A stretch of DNA of 64,000 nucleotides from an uncultured Erythrobacter sp. (GCA_947494705.1 CANLVN010000002.1:372001-436000), one strand, 5' to 3'. Shown: positions 8,633-17,487, counted from the first letter of the stretch. The notes: a model not told the origin generated them from the sequence alone. A program made the numbers and translations.

Positions 8633-8923
8633 TCTTTGAACTGTCAGATCTTTTCGCAGGTCGCGGTACGCTGGAACTGGGCCTTCCTACCGGCAGCTTT
8701 GCGCCCTCATTTCGGTCATGAGATGTCCATTTCAAATCGCCTGAAAGCGGACATCAAGTTTTCAAGTCGGAATGGCGGCAGGGTTGGACCTTGCGGCCTG
8801 ACCGGAATCAGGCGCATGATGACCGGGAGCTGTCGATCATTCAGCCGCTCTAATGACGTTCGGCAAACCTTACGCTACGAACGGATTTTCGACTTCAGAC
8901 ACGCAAGTCCGGAATTTTTGAGT
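8633..8923. promoter_or_regulatory. Untranslated region upstream of vsr
   Basis: About 290 bases between the upstream hypothetical gene and the vsr start. An open frame extends back to 8636, but the encoded residues before the vsr ATG match nothing in the Vsr family, which begins at MSDRLTPSER. The segment therefore probably holds the promoter of the defence cluster. I could not pick a convincing -35/-10 pair. Confidence 0.35.
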
Positions 8924-9409
8924 ATGAGTGATCGTTTGACCCCTTCTGAGCGCGGCGTACTGATGGCGAAGGTCAGATCGAAGAACACCAAGCCTGAAAT
9001 GATCGTGAGAAGAACGGTACATCGGCTTGGCTATCGATTTCGCCTTCACCGACGGGATTTACCCGGCAGTCCAGATCTCGTTCTTCCCAAGCATCGTCTT
9101 GCGATATTTGTGCACGGGTGCTTCTGGCACAGACATCCTGGCTGCAGGCGTGCAAGCACTCCGGCAACTAACAAGGGAAAGTGGGAAGAGAAGTTCGAGC
9201 GTAACAAGGCACGGGATGGGCGTTCGATTTCAGAACTCGCTGATCTTGGCTGGGATGTCCTCGTTATCTGGGAATGTGAGACAGGATCAAAAGAGTTGAT
9301 TGCATCTCGCTTGACGTCGAAACTGGATCGTGCCCGTACCGCACAGCGATCTGTGCTCGACAAAAAGACGACGCTCATCAATAAGTGTAAACAAGGGGGT
9401 ATGCTGTAG
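8924..9409 (+). CDS. vsr: Very short patch repair endonuclease (Vsr)
   Basis: A 161-residue Vsr, the usual family length. It nicks beside T:G mismatches that arise when 5-methylcytosine deaminates, so it protects the recognition site of an adjacent cytosine methyltransferase. Visible motifs: VRSKNTKPE (E25), LPGSPDLVLP (D51) and FVHGCFWHRHPGCR (H64 and H69). The numbering coincides with the catalytic residues known for E. coli Vsr, so it should be active. The ATG at 8924 gives the canonical N-terminus. The methyltransferase gene follows after 56 bases on the same strand. Confidence 0.93.
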   Translation: MSDRLTPSERGVLMAKVRSKNTKPEMIVRRTVHRLGYRFRLHRRDLPGSPDLVLPKHRLAIFVHGCFWHRHPGCRRASTPATNKGKWEEKFERNKARDGRSISELADLGWDVLVIWECETGSKELIASRLTSKLDRARTAQRSVLDKKTTLINKCKQGGML

Positions 9410-9465
9410 TAAATGGCCCGCGCTAACCAAACAGTACGACTATACGTGACAGCAATGTCGAAGCC

Positions 9466-10593
9466 ATGTTGAACTGCGCGGATTTGTTCTCCGGCGCTGG
9501 CGGTTTCACCTTGGCCGCACGACAGGCAGGGCTACGAGTTCGCCTGGCGATCGAGAACGACAGGCACGCGATCGGCACTTATCGAGCCAATTTCTGTAAG
9601 GGCGCGCTGGCGCCGAGGCTGCTTACGGATGATATCAAGGAAATCGATGCCTGCAAGGCGTATAGAGATGCCTTTCCGGACGGAGATCAGTGTGATCTAA
9701 TGTTGGGAGGCCCGCCGTGTCAGGGCTTCTCGACCCATCGCATCAACGATGCTGGCGTCGACGATCACCGAAACGACCTCATTCACACTTATTTCGATTT
9801 CGTCCGGGCCTTTTCGCCCAGCGCATTTCTGATGGAGAACGTGCCGGGGATGCTTTGGGAACGGCATACGGCAGCATTGGATCGCTTCTACCTCGAAGGT
9901 GCGCTCGCGGGTTACGACGTGCGGGAAGCGGTTGTAGTCGACGCCCGTAATTACGGGATCGGCCAACGGCGCAAGCGCGTCTTCATACTCGGGATCCGCA
10001 GCGGGTTGGATGCGTCCAACCTGACGTGGCCGCCCCAGCCCACGCACGGCAGCGAGACCGCGCGGCGGAGCAATCCCGACCTTCAGCCTTGGGTGAATTG
10101 CGTTTCGGCCTTTGCCGATGCGCCGTCGGACGACGAAAACGACGTCCACATGACGCACAGCGAAGAGCTCGTCGAAGCATTTCGCAAGACACCAGCGAAC
10201 GGCGGCAGTCGAAAGGACTCGGGACGCGTGCTTCCGTGTCATCGGACTCACGACGGACATAAGGACGTCTACGGACGGATTGACCCGCAGCAGCCAGCGC
10301 CGACTATGACCACGGCCTGCATAAACCCGTCGAAGGGCCGTTTCGTTCATCCTGTCGAACATCACGGAATTACCGTTCGGCAGGCGGCGAGAATTCAGAC
10401 CTTTCCCGACGACTTCGTATTCGGCGGCGGCCTCATGGCGGCGGGTAAGCAGGTGGGCAATGCCGTTCCGGTAGAACTCGGACGACAGTTGATCGCCCAT
10501 CTGTTGCCGCTGCTGCGGCGCGGACGCGTTGTCGAGGAACGCGAGGCCCCAGCGGTCGGCGCAGAAGCGCCTGGGGAATTCGAAACTGCATGA
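9466..10593 (+). CDS. dcm: DNA cytosine-5 methyltransferase
   Basis: A 375-residue C5-methyltransferase with all main motifs in order: ADLFSGAGGFTLA (I, SAM binding), GGPPCQGFS (IV, nucleophile C85), FLMENVPG (VI, E124), GIGQRRKRVFILG (VIII), and QVGNAVPVELG (X) near the C-terminus. The target recognition region lies between motifs VIII and IX, about residues 185-290. It probably marks host DNA for the cluster it heads; the sequence recognised cannot be read from the protein. It overlaps the next gene by 4 bases (ATGA, 10590-10593), so methylase and ATPase are coupled. The gene symbol names the family only. Confidence 0.93.
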   Translation: MLNCADLFSGAGGFTLAARQAGLRVRLAIENDRHAIGTYRANFCKGALAPRLLTDDIKEIDACKAYRDAFPDGDQCDLMLGGPPCQGFSTHRINDAGVDDHRNDLIHTYFDFVRAFSPSAFLMENVPGMLWERHTAALDRFYLEGALAGYDVREAVVVDARNYGIGQRRKRVFILGIRSGLDASNLTWPPQPTHGSETARRSNPDLQPWVNCVSAFADAPSDDENDVHMTHSEELVEAFRKTPANGGSRKDSGRVLPCHRTHDGHKDVYGRIDPQQPAPTMTTACINPSKGRFVHPVEHHGITVRQAARIQTFPDDFVFGGGLMAAGKQVGNAVPVELGRQLIAHLLPLLRRGRVVEEREAPAVGAEAPGEFETA

Positions 10594-13571
10594 TCACCGG
10601 CGTCGCCTTTCAGACAAAGGCTCGGACGGTCGATCACCTCGGCCGCGAGCAGATCGCGGACACGCCGACGGCAATATCCGAGCTGTGGAAGAACGCTTTT
10701 GACGCCTACGCGCGAAACGTAACGCTCGACATATACGACGGGGAGACGCCCGTCGCGGTCATTGGAGACAATGGTCACGGGATGAACCGCGACGAGTTCA
10801 TCAACCGCTGGCTGGTGGTCGGAACCGAATCCAAAGCTACGAGCGAACGCCCGCCCATCGACGACCGGAACGGTCTCCATTTGCGCCCGCGCCAAGGCCA
10901 GAAGGGGATTGGACGCCTGTCCTGCGCAAACTTGGGACCGATCCTGTTGTTGGTGTCCAAGCGTCGTGACCAGCCCTTCGTCGCTGCGCTCGTCGATTGG
11001 CGTCTGTTCGAAAACCCCTTCTTGAATTTGTCCGACATCCACATCCCAGTGGTCGAGTTCGAGGCCAAAGCCGAGCTCTTGGACTTAGTTCCGGATTTGA
11101 TCGAAGGACTGGCGGGAAATCTCGGCGACCCGGAAGACAAGGAGAGATCGGCACGTCTAGAAGCCGCGTGGAAGGCCTACGACGGCCTTTACGAGGCGGA
11201 GCGGGCCAAAGGCACGAGTAACAAGATCGGTGCGCCTTCGTCGGAGATTCGCTCATCGATCGAAGAACTGCATTTCGAAGCGCGCCACATTGCTGAATGG
11301 CCGGTTTGGTCAGGCGAATCCGAGCACGGTACAGCGTTGCTCGTGTCGGCTATCAACTACGACTTGCAAGTACAGCTGGAAACGGAGATTGCAGATTCTT
11401 CGGCCCGTGCAGCGCGAGATCGCTTCTTCGAAACCCTCTCGAGTTTCGTCGATCCGTTCGTCGATCCCAAGAATCCCGAAGCCCGCGCCGTGGATCTCGA
11501 TTTCGCTTATGCGGTCAGGACATGGCGCGGCGACGTTCCCGAATTGGTGGTCGGTAGTGAAAAGCAGTTCGATCGCAGGCTGCTCGACGGACTGGAACAT
11601 CAGATCATGGGTACCGTCGATGCGGACGGAATATTCGTTGGTCGGGTCAAGGCATTCGGACAATGGGTGGAAGAGACTTGCCGCATTGAACCTCCGCGCG
11701 ATCTGTCGATTCCGACACGAGCGGACACTGAGGTTGGTCCGTTCGACATGTACATCGCCTCGATGGAGTTCGTGTCGGCGAACACGACGTTGCCCAAGCT
11801 GGAGTTCCAGCGGTATCAGGAATTGGCCGAGCGCTATTCTGGCTTCATGATCTTTCGCGACGGATTGCGCGTCCTTCCGTACGGCAGGACGGACAACGAC
11901 TTTTTCGAAATCGAGTCTCGACGCAGCAAAAATGCGGGCCGCGAATTCTGGAACCATCGTCAGATGTTCGGCCGTCTCGCTATCACCCGAAGCGCCAATC
12001 CGAACCTGAAGGACAAGGCCGGTCGCGAAGGATTGCTGGACAATCGCGCGGCCAAGACACTCAAGCTGATCGTCGCCAACATCCTCAGTCAGTCGGCCCG
12101 GCGCTATTTCGGCTCGGCTTCGTCGATCCGCAGCGAAGTGCTGCCGCAGGTCAAGGCGTCGAACAAAGCCGAGCGCGCCAAGACCGAGCGCAACAAACTG
12201 CGCCAGCGGCAACGCAAGGAGTTCCGTACCAAGCTGGACGCCTATGTGAAGGAATTGCCGGCGCTGGTCGACGAACTCGAGGAGTTCGCGCAAAAACTCG
12301 ACATCGCGGACGAGAGTGGAATTGCCGACGCCCAGTCAGCGTTCGAGAGCTACAAGGACCGTGTTGCGGACTTTCGTCTGCCGGGCGCACCTAAAAATCT
12401 AGGCTCGCTCGAGAACAAGTATGCCGACTACCGGGATTCGATGCGGTCGGCGGCCATGCTGATCGAGACTGCCGCGACGGAACTTGAACGGCAGATCGAG
12501 AAGATCAACCCTACCCAACCGCGCGAACTCCTTGAGAGGCAACTGGCCAGGCATTCATCGCAGATCGCGCATCGCATTCAGCAATGGAAGAAGGCGATCG
12601 AGGGGCTCCAGCGTGCGGAGTTCGAACGTGTCAGGGATCTGATCGCGGAGAGAAACAAGTATTTCCACGCGGAGGCCAGTCCACTCTTGGCGCGATTCGA
12701 TCGCGGAGAGTTGTCCTTCGCCGAGGCCGCGAAGCTGATGGAGCAGGAGAAGGTCCGTATCGACGAGGAGAACGAGGATCTTTTTCTCCCTTATATCGGA
12801 GCGCTCGAAAGCTTGAAGGAAAGCATCGATCTCGAACATCTCGCCGCCTTCGGCATTGAGGAAGCCGGAGATATGCGCGCGGAGCTCGACCGGCTCAACA
12901 GCCTCGCGCAACTGGGGATCGCCGTGGAGATCGTCGGTCACGAGTTGCAGTCCTACGACGACATCATCGGTGCGGCGTTGCGCCGCTTGCCGGCCGACGT
13001 TCGCGAGGGCAAGGCGGCCAAAGACATCGAGTTCGGTTATGAGGGACTGACCGATCAGCTGCGCTTTCTGTCGCCGCTGCGGCTTGCGGGCCAGAAGATC
13101 CAGCGCTGGATCACTGGACGGGAAATCGCCGAATATCTGGAAGAGTTCTTCAAGCTCCAACTGTCGAACAACCGCATAAAGCTGACCGCCAGCGACGCGT
13201 TCAAGTCCTTCAGGGTCTACGACCAGCAATCGCGACTGTTTCCGGTGTTCATCAACCTTGTGAATAACAGTCTCTATTGGGTGGGGACCTCGGATCGCGA
13301 AGACCGACGTATTGCTCTCGATGTGCTGGACGGCATTGTGATCGTGTCGGACAGCGGCCCGGGCGTCGATGCGGAAGACGTGGATAATCTCTTTAGCCTG
13401 TTCTTCACGCGTAAGGCCCGCGGAGGTCGAGGAGTGGGGCTTTATCTTTCGCGAGCGAACCTCGCCGCTGGCGGACATCGCATCAGATACATGACGCCTT
13501 CGGACGAGGTGCCGCTGTCTGGGGCGACATTCGGGATTGAGTTCAGGGGAGCGGAATTCGATGGCGAATGA
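10590..13571 (+). CDS. Protein with two GHKL ATPase domains and a histidine-kinase-like C-terminus
   Basis: A 993-residue protein. Residues about 15-110 form an Hsp90/MutL/MORC-like GHKL module: ELWKNAFDAYARN (N box, E31 and N35) and VIGDNGHGM (G1 box). A long middle region includes predicted coiled coils (about 520-770). Then an H-box-like segment AVEIVGHELQSY places a possible phosphoacceptor at H784. A second GHKL domain follows with FINLVNNSLYW (N box), SDSGPGVD (D921), LFFTRK (F box) and GRGVGLYLS (G2, 946-953), the layout of a histidine kinase. No membrane segment was seen, so the protein is cytoplasmic. It overlaps the methyltransferase by 4 bases and the receiver gene by 11. Known paraMORC/MutL-like ATPases sit in methylase-Vsr cassettes, but a kinase-like second ATPase domain in the same chain is unusual. 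Confidence 0.82.
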   Translation: MITGVAFQTKARTVDHLGREQIADTPTAISELWKNAFDAYARNVTLDIYDGETPVAVIGDNGHGMNRDEFINRWLVVGTESKATSERPPIDDRNGLHLRPRQGQKGIGRLSCANLGPILLLVSKRRDQPFVAALVDWRLFENPFLNLSDIHIPVVEFEAKAELLDLVPDLIEGLAGNLGDPEDKERSARLEAAWKAYDGLYEAERAKGTSNKIGAPSSEIRSSIEELHFEARHIAEWPVWSGESEHGTALLVSAINYDLQVQLETEIADSSARAARDRFFETLSSFVDPFVDPKNPEARAVDLDFAYAVRTWRGDVPELVVGSEKQFDRRLLDGLEHQIMGTVDADGIFVGRVKAFGQWVEETCRIEPPRDLSIPTRADTEVGPFDMYIASMEFVSANTTLPKLEFQRYQELAERYSGFMIFRDGLRVLPYGRTDNDFFEIESRRSKNAGREFWNHRQMFGRLAITRSANPNLKDKAGREGLLDNRAAKTLKLIVANILSQSARRYFGSASSIRSEVLPQVKASNKAERAKTERNKLRQRQRKEFRTKLDAYVKELPALVDELEEFAQKLDIADESGIADAQSAFESYKDRVADFRLPGAPKNLGSLENKYADYRDSMRSAAMLIETAATELERQIEKINPTQPRELLERQLARHSSQIAHRIQQWKKAIEGLQRAEFERVRDLIAERNKYFHAEASPLLARFDRGELSFAEAAKLMEQEKVRIDEENEDLFLPYIGALESLKESIDLEHLAAFGIEEAGDMRAELDRLNSLAQLGIAVEIVGHELQSYDDIIGAALRRLPADVREGKAAKDIEFGYEGLTDQLRFLSPLRLAGQKIQRWITGREIAEYLEEFFKLQLSNNRIKLTASDAFKSFRVYDQQSRLFPVFINLVNNSLYWVGTSDREDRRIALDVLDGIVIVSDSGPGVDAEDVDNLFSLFFTRKARGGRGVGLYLSRANLAAGGHRIRYMTPSDEVPLSGATFGIEFRGAEFDGE

Positions 13572-15318
13572 ACATTACTCCGAGTTCATCGCGGAGGCAT
13601 TCGTCAAGCCGATCCGTTCGGTCTTGATAGTCGATGACGACTATCCCACCCTGGACGAAATTCTAGATCAGGAAATTGCAAAGAAGGGGGACGGCGAGCC
13701 GCCCGCGACGAACAAGACATGGTACAGGAACCCGGAGCGCATCAAACGCGTGATCGACGGATTCCGAAAACCCGAACGCCCACTCCTCGTCGATATTCAC
13801 GACGGCGCCAACGTCGATGCCAAGGGCGACGCGAAAGTCGCGTCCCACCTGCACCAGTCAGATCTGCTGGTGCTCGACTACGAACTGGACAAGTCGCGAC
13901 GCGGGGACGGCGGGCGTGCGATTGAAATACTGCGCGGGCTGATCGCCAACGACCATTTCAATCTGGTCGTGGTTCACACGAGCGAAGAACTCGACAAGGC
14001 GTATCGGGAGATCATCCTCGGCTTACTCGGACCGACGGAAGCTGTTCTGACCGATGAAGAGCGAGCTATGGTCGACCAACTCATCGCCGATCGCGAGGAT
14101 GCCGAAGAGGGAATCCTGGATGCGTTGCATGAGGCCGTGACCGTCGATCAGTACCTGCATTCAAGGCTCCATCCGGAAACCTATCAGCGGACGATGGGCA
14201 AGAAGGAACAACCCTATGCGGCCTTCGCCGCTCTGGCCGACGAGGCGAATTGGAACAACGACAGACGGAAACTGGTGCTGCGGAGACTGCTATCAGATAC
14301 GGAGATGCCGCTGCAGCCGCTGCTGAACGACGCCTCCGCCGCTGGCCTCAAATGGTCGAAGTCGGCGATCAAATGGGTCAAGGCGGAATCGGTGTTCATA
14401 GCTTTTTCGAACAAGTCCGATCACGACGATCTCTTCGCTGATCTGCAGACGGCGCTAGAAGCATGGAATCCCGCGCCGTCCCGTTTGTTCATGGCGAAGC
14501 TGCGCGCAGAAATGGACGAATACGGCGTCGTGGCGCAAACCGAAGCACTCGAGCGGGAACATGCCTTGGCGCATTGGTATGCGCGCCTGCTCCGTTCCGA
14601 GGGCGATGAGCGCCGCTGGTTGATTGCGGAAAGCGTGGAGCGTCATTCCGATCAGTTGCTCAGCACGATCTTGAGGCGCGTGGAGACTTTTGCGAGCGGA
14701 TTGGTCGACGCGGAGGCCGAAGCCGCGGGCGAAGACGTCGACGCGCGTTGCAAACAGCATTTCAGCGTCGATTTGAGCAAGGACCAATCAAAGAAGAAAG
14801 CGAAACGCGAGCACAATGCCTTCGTGTCCAGCAAGCCCCCGGAAGGCTGGCACATAACGACCGGACACGTCTTCACGGTGGACGGCGAATACTGGATTTG
14901 CCTGTCGCCGGCATGCGATTTGGTTCCCGGCCAAGGCGACGCAAAAAATGCCGAATTTGGCGATCGTTTGCCGTTCATGGCGGTGAAGCTGCATCCCGTG
15001 GCGGTCGAAGTCGATCACGATGCGAGCACAAATCTATACTTGTTCCTGACGCTTGAGAACGAAGTGAAAAAGTTCTGCTTCAATTCGCAGGGCAAGGATT
15101 CGACAGCTCCGATATGGCGTACCTTCTATGCCGAACGTCGGGGCCGTTTCGACAAGGACTTCAAGTTCAAGGTTTCGGTTTTGGGCGCAGGCTCCACGCG
15201 ACTTGTCGCAACAGTTCATTCTTCTCAGGTGGTTGCGCAATTGCGCTACGAATACGCGCTCAACCTGCTGCAGAAGCTGGGAGTCTCGATGACCCGCATC
15301 GGTCTCGACTTCGTCTGA
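13561..15318 (+). CDS. Receiver-domain protein partnered with the double-GHKL protein
   Basis: A 585-residue protein. The N-terminus is a response-regulator receiver with a long insertion: SVLIVDDDYP (acidic pocket), an insertion of about 50 residues, DLLVLDYELDKS (D106 as likely phosphoacceptor), and FNLVVVHTS with a conserved Thr/Ser switch position. The remaining 400 residues match no output domain I know. They include a helical region, a lysine-rich linker (SKDQSKKKAKREH) and a folded part with GEYWICLSPACDLVPG. The ATG at 13561 has AGGGGAG upstream and overlaps the ATPase gene; the frame is open to 13537. Gene coupling and motifs suggest the upstream kinase-like protein phosphorylates D106. 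The output could be nuclease activation or another effector step. Confidence 0.75.
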   Translation: MANEHYSEFIAEAFVKPIRSVLIVDDDYPTLDEILDQEIAKKGDGEPPATNKTWYRNPERIKRVIDGFRKPERPLLVDIHDGANVDAKGDAKVASHLHQSDLLVLDYELDKSRRGDGGRAIEILRGLIANDHFNLVVVHTSEELDKAYREIILGLLGPTEAVLTDEERAMVDQLIADREDAEEGILDALHEAVTVDQYLHSRLHPETYQRTMGKKEQPYAAFAALADEANWNNDRRKLVLRRLLSDTEMPLQPLLNDASAAGLKWSKSAIKWVKAESVFIAFSNKSDHDDLFADLQTALEAWNPAPSRLFMAKLRAEMDEYGVVAQTEALEREHALAHWYARLLRSEGDERRWLIAESVERHSDQLLSTILRRVETFASGLVDAEAEAAGEDVDARCKQHFSVDLSKDQSKKKAKREHNAFVSSKPPEGWHITTGHVFTVDGEYWICLSPACDLVPGQGDAKNAEFGDRLPFMAVKLHPVAVEVDHDASTNLYLFLTLENEVKKFCFNSQGKDSTAPIWRTFYAERRGRFDKDFKFKVSVLGAGSTRLVATVHSSQVVAQLRYEYALNLLQKLGVSMTRIGLDFV

Positions 15319-15328
15319 AGGCGGCGTT

Positions 15329-15889
15329 TTGTTCGATCTGGATCGGTCTTTCGAGCCGGACTGGCCACAAACACTGCGTCCGATAGGCGAAGGCTCGTTT
15401 GAGAAGGAAAGCTTCGCCGCGTGGTGGGCGAGAAACCGAGAGCGGCTGTCGCATCTTCCGAACGACCTATGCGAGCAGTGGATTTACAGGCATTGGTTCA
15501 ACTCACCATTTTCGTTTCTTCCACTTTCGGATCTTCGGTGGGAGCGACGCCGGTGGTCGGGAGAAGAATTGCTCGACTCGATCTTCAGAGCTTGGGGCGG
15601 CGAACTTCACCCGCAGTTCGACTACGATGCTTTTCAAGGAAACGGCGGGAGCGACCGCACTGCAACGGCTGTCGCTCTAGATAGCGGCACCTGGGACTTT
15701 CCGATGGTTCTCCTATCGACTCCCTCTGGCGTGGTGAACGAAGGGGTAGAACGCCCGGAAGTTCGCTTGGTGGTCGTGGAGGGACATCAACGGCACCGCT
15801 ACCTGAATGCACTACATGCGCGGGGCAAGGCCCCCGCGGGCCCTCACGACACCATCATATTGCATTCGCCGCTCGTCGAGGGCCGATGA
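15329..15889 (+). CDS. Hypothetical last component of the methylase/GHKL/receiver cluster
   Basis: A 186-residue protein starting at TTG, 10 bases after the receiver gene, with a GAAGGCGG ribosome binding site. The N-terminal half is rich in Trp and Arg (WWARNRERL, LRWERRRW). The C-terminal half carries RLVVVEGHQRHRYLNAL, which resembles the GHxRxR phosphate-binding turn of ParB-like folds, then PHDTIILHSP. No nuclease motif is obvious. Its position as the final tightly spaced gene suggests it is an integral component, perhaps a sensor or effector. That role is inference only. Confidence 0.6.
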   Translation: MFDLDRSFEPDWPQTLRPIGEGSFEKESFAAWWARNRERLSHLPNDLCEQWIYRHWFNSPFSFLPLSDLRWERRRWSGEELLDSIFRAWGGELHPQFDYDAFQGNGGSDRTATAVALDSGTWDFPMVLLSTPSGVVNEGVERPEVRLVVVEGHQRHRYLNALHARGKAPAGPHDTIILHSPLVEGR

Positions 15890-15941
15890 TCAATACTCTC
15901 GTGCCCGTGCGAAGTCGGCGCCCCAGTTTCGGTCTTTGGAG

Positions 15942-16748
15942 TCATTTCGAGGCCACCTTTTTGAATGCGCGAAGTTCGCGGTGAGTGATGCGATGGCAAT
16001 TGGCGCAGAGGCATTCGAGATCTTCGAGCGTGGTCTCGGTGACCTGATCGAGATCGGCTAGCGGGACCCTGTGATGGACCTCAACCACAGCATCGCCGTG
16101 TTCGCCGAGTTCTTCGGACGGGACTAGCTGGCATCGCTCGCAATGCAGGCGCCCGTGCTGGCGAGTGAAGGCCGCACGCTTGGCTTCGGCGAGGCCGGAT
16201 GCACGTTCGCGGCGAAGGTGGCGCGCGGCCCGCCGGTCGTTCTCGGCCCATTTGCGATCTTCGTCCGGCACGGCGGGCGTACCGAGCAGGTCGTCGGTTT
16301 CGAGTGATGCGGAGGGTGAGGTCGAGCCGAGGATTTCGGCGATGCGCCGGGGATCGATATTGACGTCGATCCGGAGGCGCTTGGTGGAATTGCCGCCCTT
16401 GGTTCCGTCCTCCTGCCCGAAGGTCTGCATCTCGCGGCGCACCAGCTTGACGATCGCGGCATCGTCCATCCCGGCCATGTCTTCCATTCCGATCAGCAGC
16501 CGGTCTTCGGTCCGCAGGTTGCGATGGGGTGCGCTGTCGAGCAGCACGCGCTGAGGCAGGATATTATCCAAGGCGAGCAACGCGAAGATGCGCTGGAGTG
16601 CCTGAGCGTACTCAGGATTGCGGGCAGGACGTCCGCCGGTCGATCCGCCGCGCGAATGAAGGATGATAGATGCGCCGCCAGGCAACGCGACGACCTCGAC
16701 GCGGGCATCGAGTCGGTCTCCATCAGCGGTGTTAAGAGCGATGTCCAT
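15942..16748 (-). CDS. HNH endonuclease
   Basis: A 268-residue protein. The last 66 residues are an HNH nuclease: CERC (C204, C207), then VEVHHRVPL (H226, H227), then LECLCANCHRITH, in which the second CxxC and the final His complete the zinc site and active centre. The first 200 residues are unrecognised; they include a glycine-rich loop (HSRGGSTGGRPARN) and a basic RRAARHLRRE helix. It is convergent with the methylase/GHKL/receiver cluster, its stop lying 52 bases from theirs. It could be the cleaving partner of the methyltransferase or a separate defence nuclease. Confidence 0.85.
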   Translation of the reverse strand: MDIALNTADGDRLDARVEVVALPGGASIILHSRGGSTGGRPARNPEYAQALQRIFALLALDNILPQRVLLDSAPHRNLRTEDRLLIGMEDMAGMDDAAIVKLVRREMQTFGQEDGTKGGNSTKRLRIDVNIDPRRIAEILGSTSPSASLETDDLLGTPAVPDEDRKWAENDRRAARHLRRERASGLAEAKRAAFTRQHGRLHCERCQLVPSEELGEHGDAVVEVHHRVPLADLDQVTETTLEDLECLCANCHRITHRELRAFKKVASK

Positions 16749-17020
16749 CGTGGCGATGTGGATTGCGGCGCGCTACTTGTCCACATGCGGCTACGGGATA
16801 GTTCGTGTGGGCGGGTTTGGGAAGGGTGGATTGGCGGCAGGGACAGCGTGCTAATCCCTCAAAATTTACCCACTACGAATAAGAGGTGTTTGTTTGTCAG
16901 CGTGCAAATGGGTTTTGGCGGCGCGCTACTAAGGAACTGCGCGAAGCTATATTCGAAAAAGGGTTTGTCCGGTTCGGCAGTTCCCCGCTCGAAACCGGAC
17001 AGTCTCCTTCCGGCCCACTT
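16749..17020. promoter_or_regulatory. Intergenic region upstream of the HNH gene
   Basis: About 270 bases between the HNH start (16748) and the end of the minus-strand membrane-protein gene (17021). It includes an AT-richer patch near 16860-16890 (AAAATTTACCCAC), where a promoter for the HNH gene might sit. No coding frame or strong repeat was seen. Confidence 0.3.
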
Positions 17021-17476
17021 TCAGTCACGCACCTCCGCGATTTGCGCAGTGAGATGTTGCTCGCGAAGAGCCACATCACTCACGAGCGTGTTGGAACACT
17101 TCCGCCGAACGGATCTATGCAGGTCGACAACCTGCCAGGCCGAAAGTGGTGTCCGCCAGTTCTCAAGCTCGCCGGCAACCTCTTGGTCGAACTTGGCGCG
17201 GCAGGCAAACGGCAGCATGTCACGCGCTACACGAATCAGCGCTGCACTGGCGGGCGGCCCCATGAACAGGCGTTTTGCGATTTGCCATTGGGCAAGGAAC
17301 GCCAAGGCAATTGTGGCGGAAGCGAAGATAGCCGATGCGACCGGGCCGCCGATAAATGGCAATATCGCAAGTGGGCTCAGCAGAAGCGCCGAGGTGACCA
17401 GGAGCGCCGCGAGCTGGTATCGGAGCATCAGGAACTCGATGCGCGCGGCGCACCGCGACTGGTTAAGGGTGCTCAT
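17021..17476 (-). CDS. Small membrane protein, last gene of the plasmid-type block
   Basis: A 151-residue protein with two adjacent hydrophobic segments (about residues 20-40, YQLAALLVTSALLLSPLAIL, and 45-65, GGPVASAIFASATIALAFLA), followed by a cytoplasmic helical tail. The ATG at 17476 has a perfect AGGAGA 4-9 bases upstream. No family was recognised. It sits 11 bases after the RHH-like gene, so it belongs to the parA transcription unit. It might anchor or help the mobilization machinery. Confidence 0.6.
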   Translation of the reverse strand: MSTLNQSRCAARIEFLMLRYQLAALLVTSALLLSPLAILPFIGGPVASAIFASATIALAFLAQWQIAKRLFMGPPASAALIRVARDMLPFACRAKFDQEVAGELENWRTPLSAWQVVDLHRSVRRKCSNTLVSDVALREQHLTAQIAEVRD

Positions 17477-17487
17477 CGTCTCTCCTA

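Noticed and set aside
8636-8923. N-terminal extension of the vsr frame
   Set aside because: Residues before MSDRLTPSER do not fit the Vsr family, and the shorter form puts E25, D51, H64 and H69 at the known positions.
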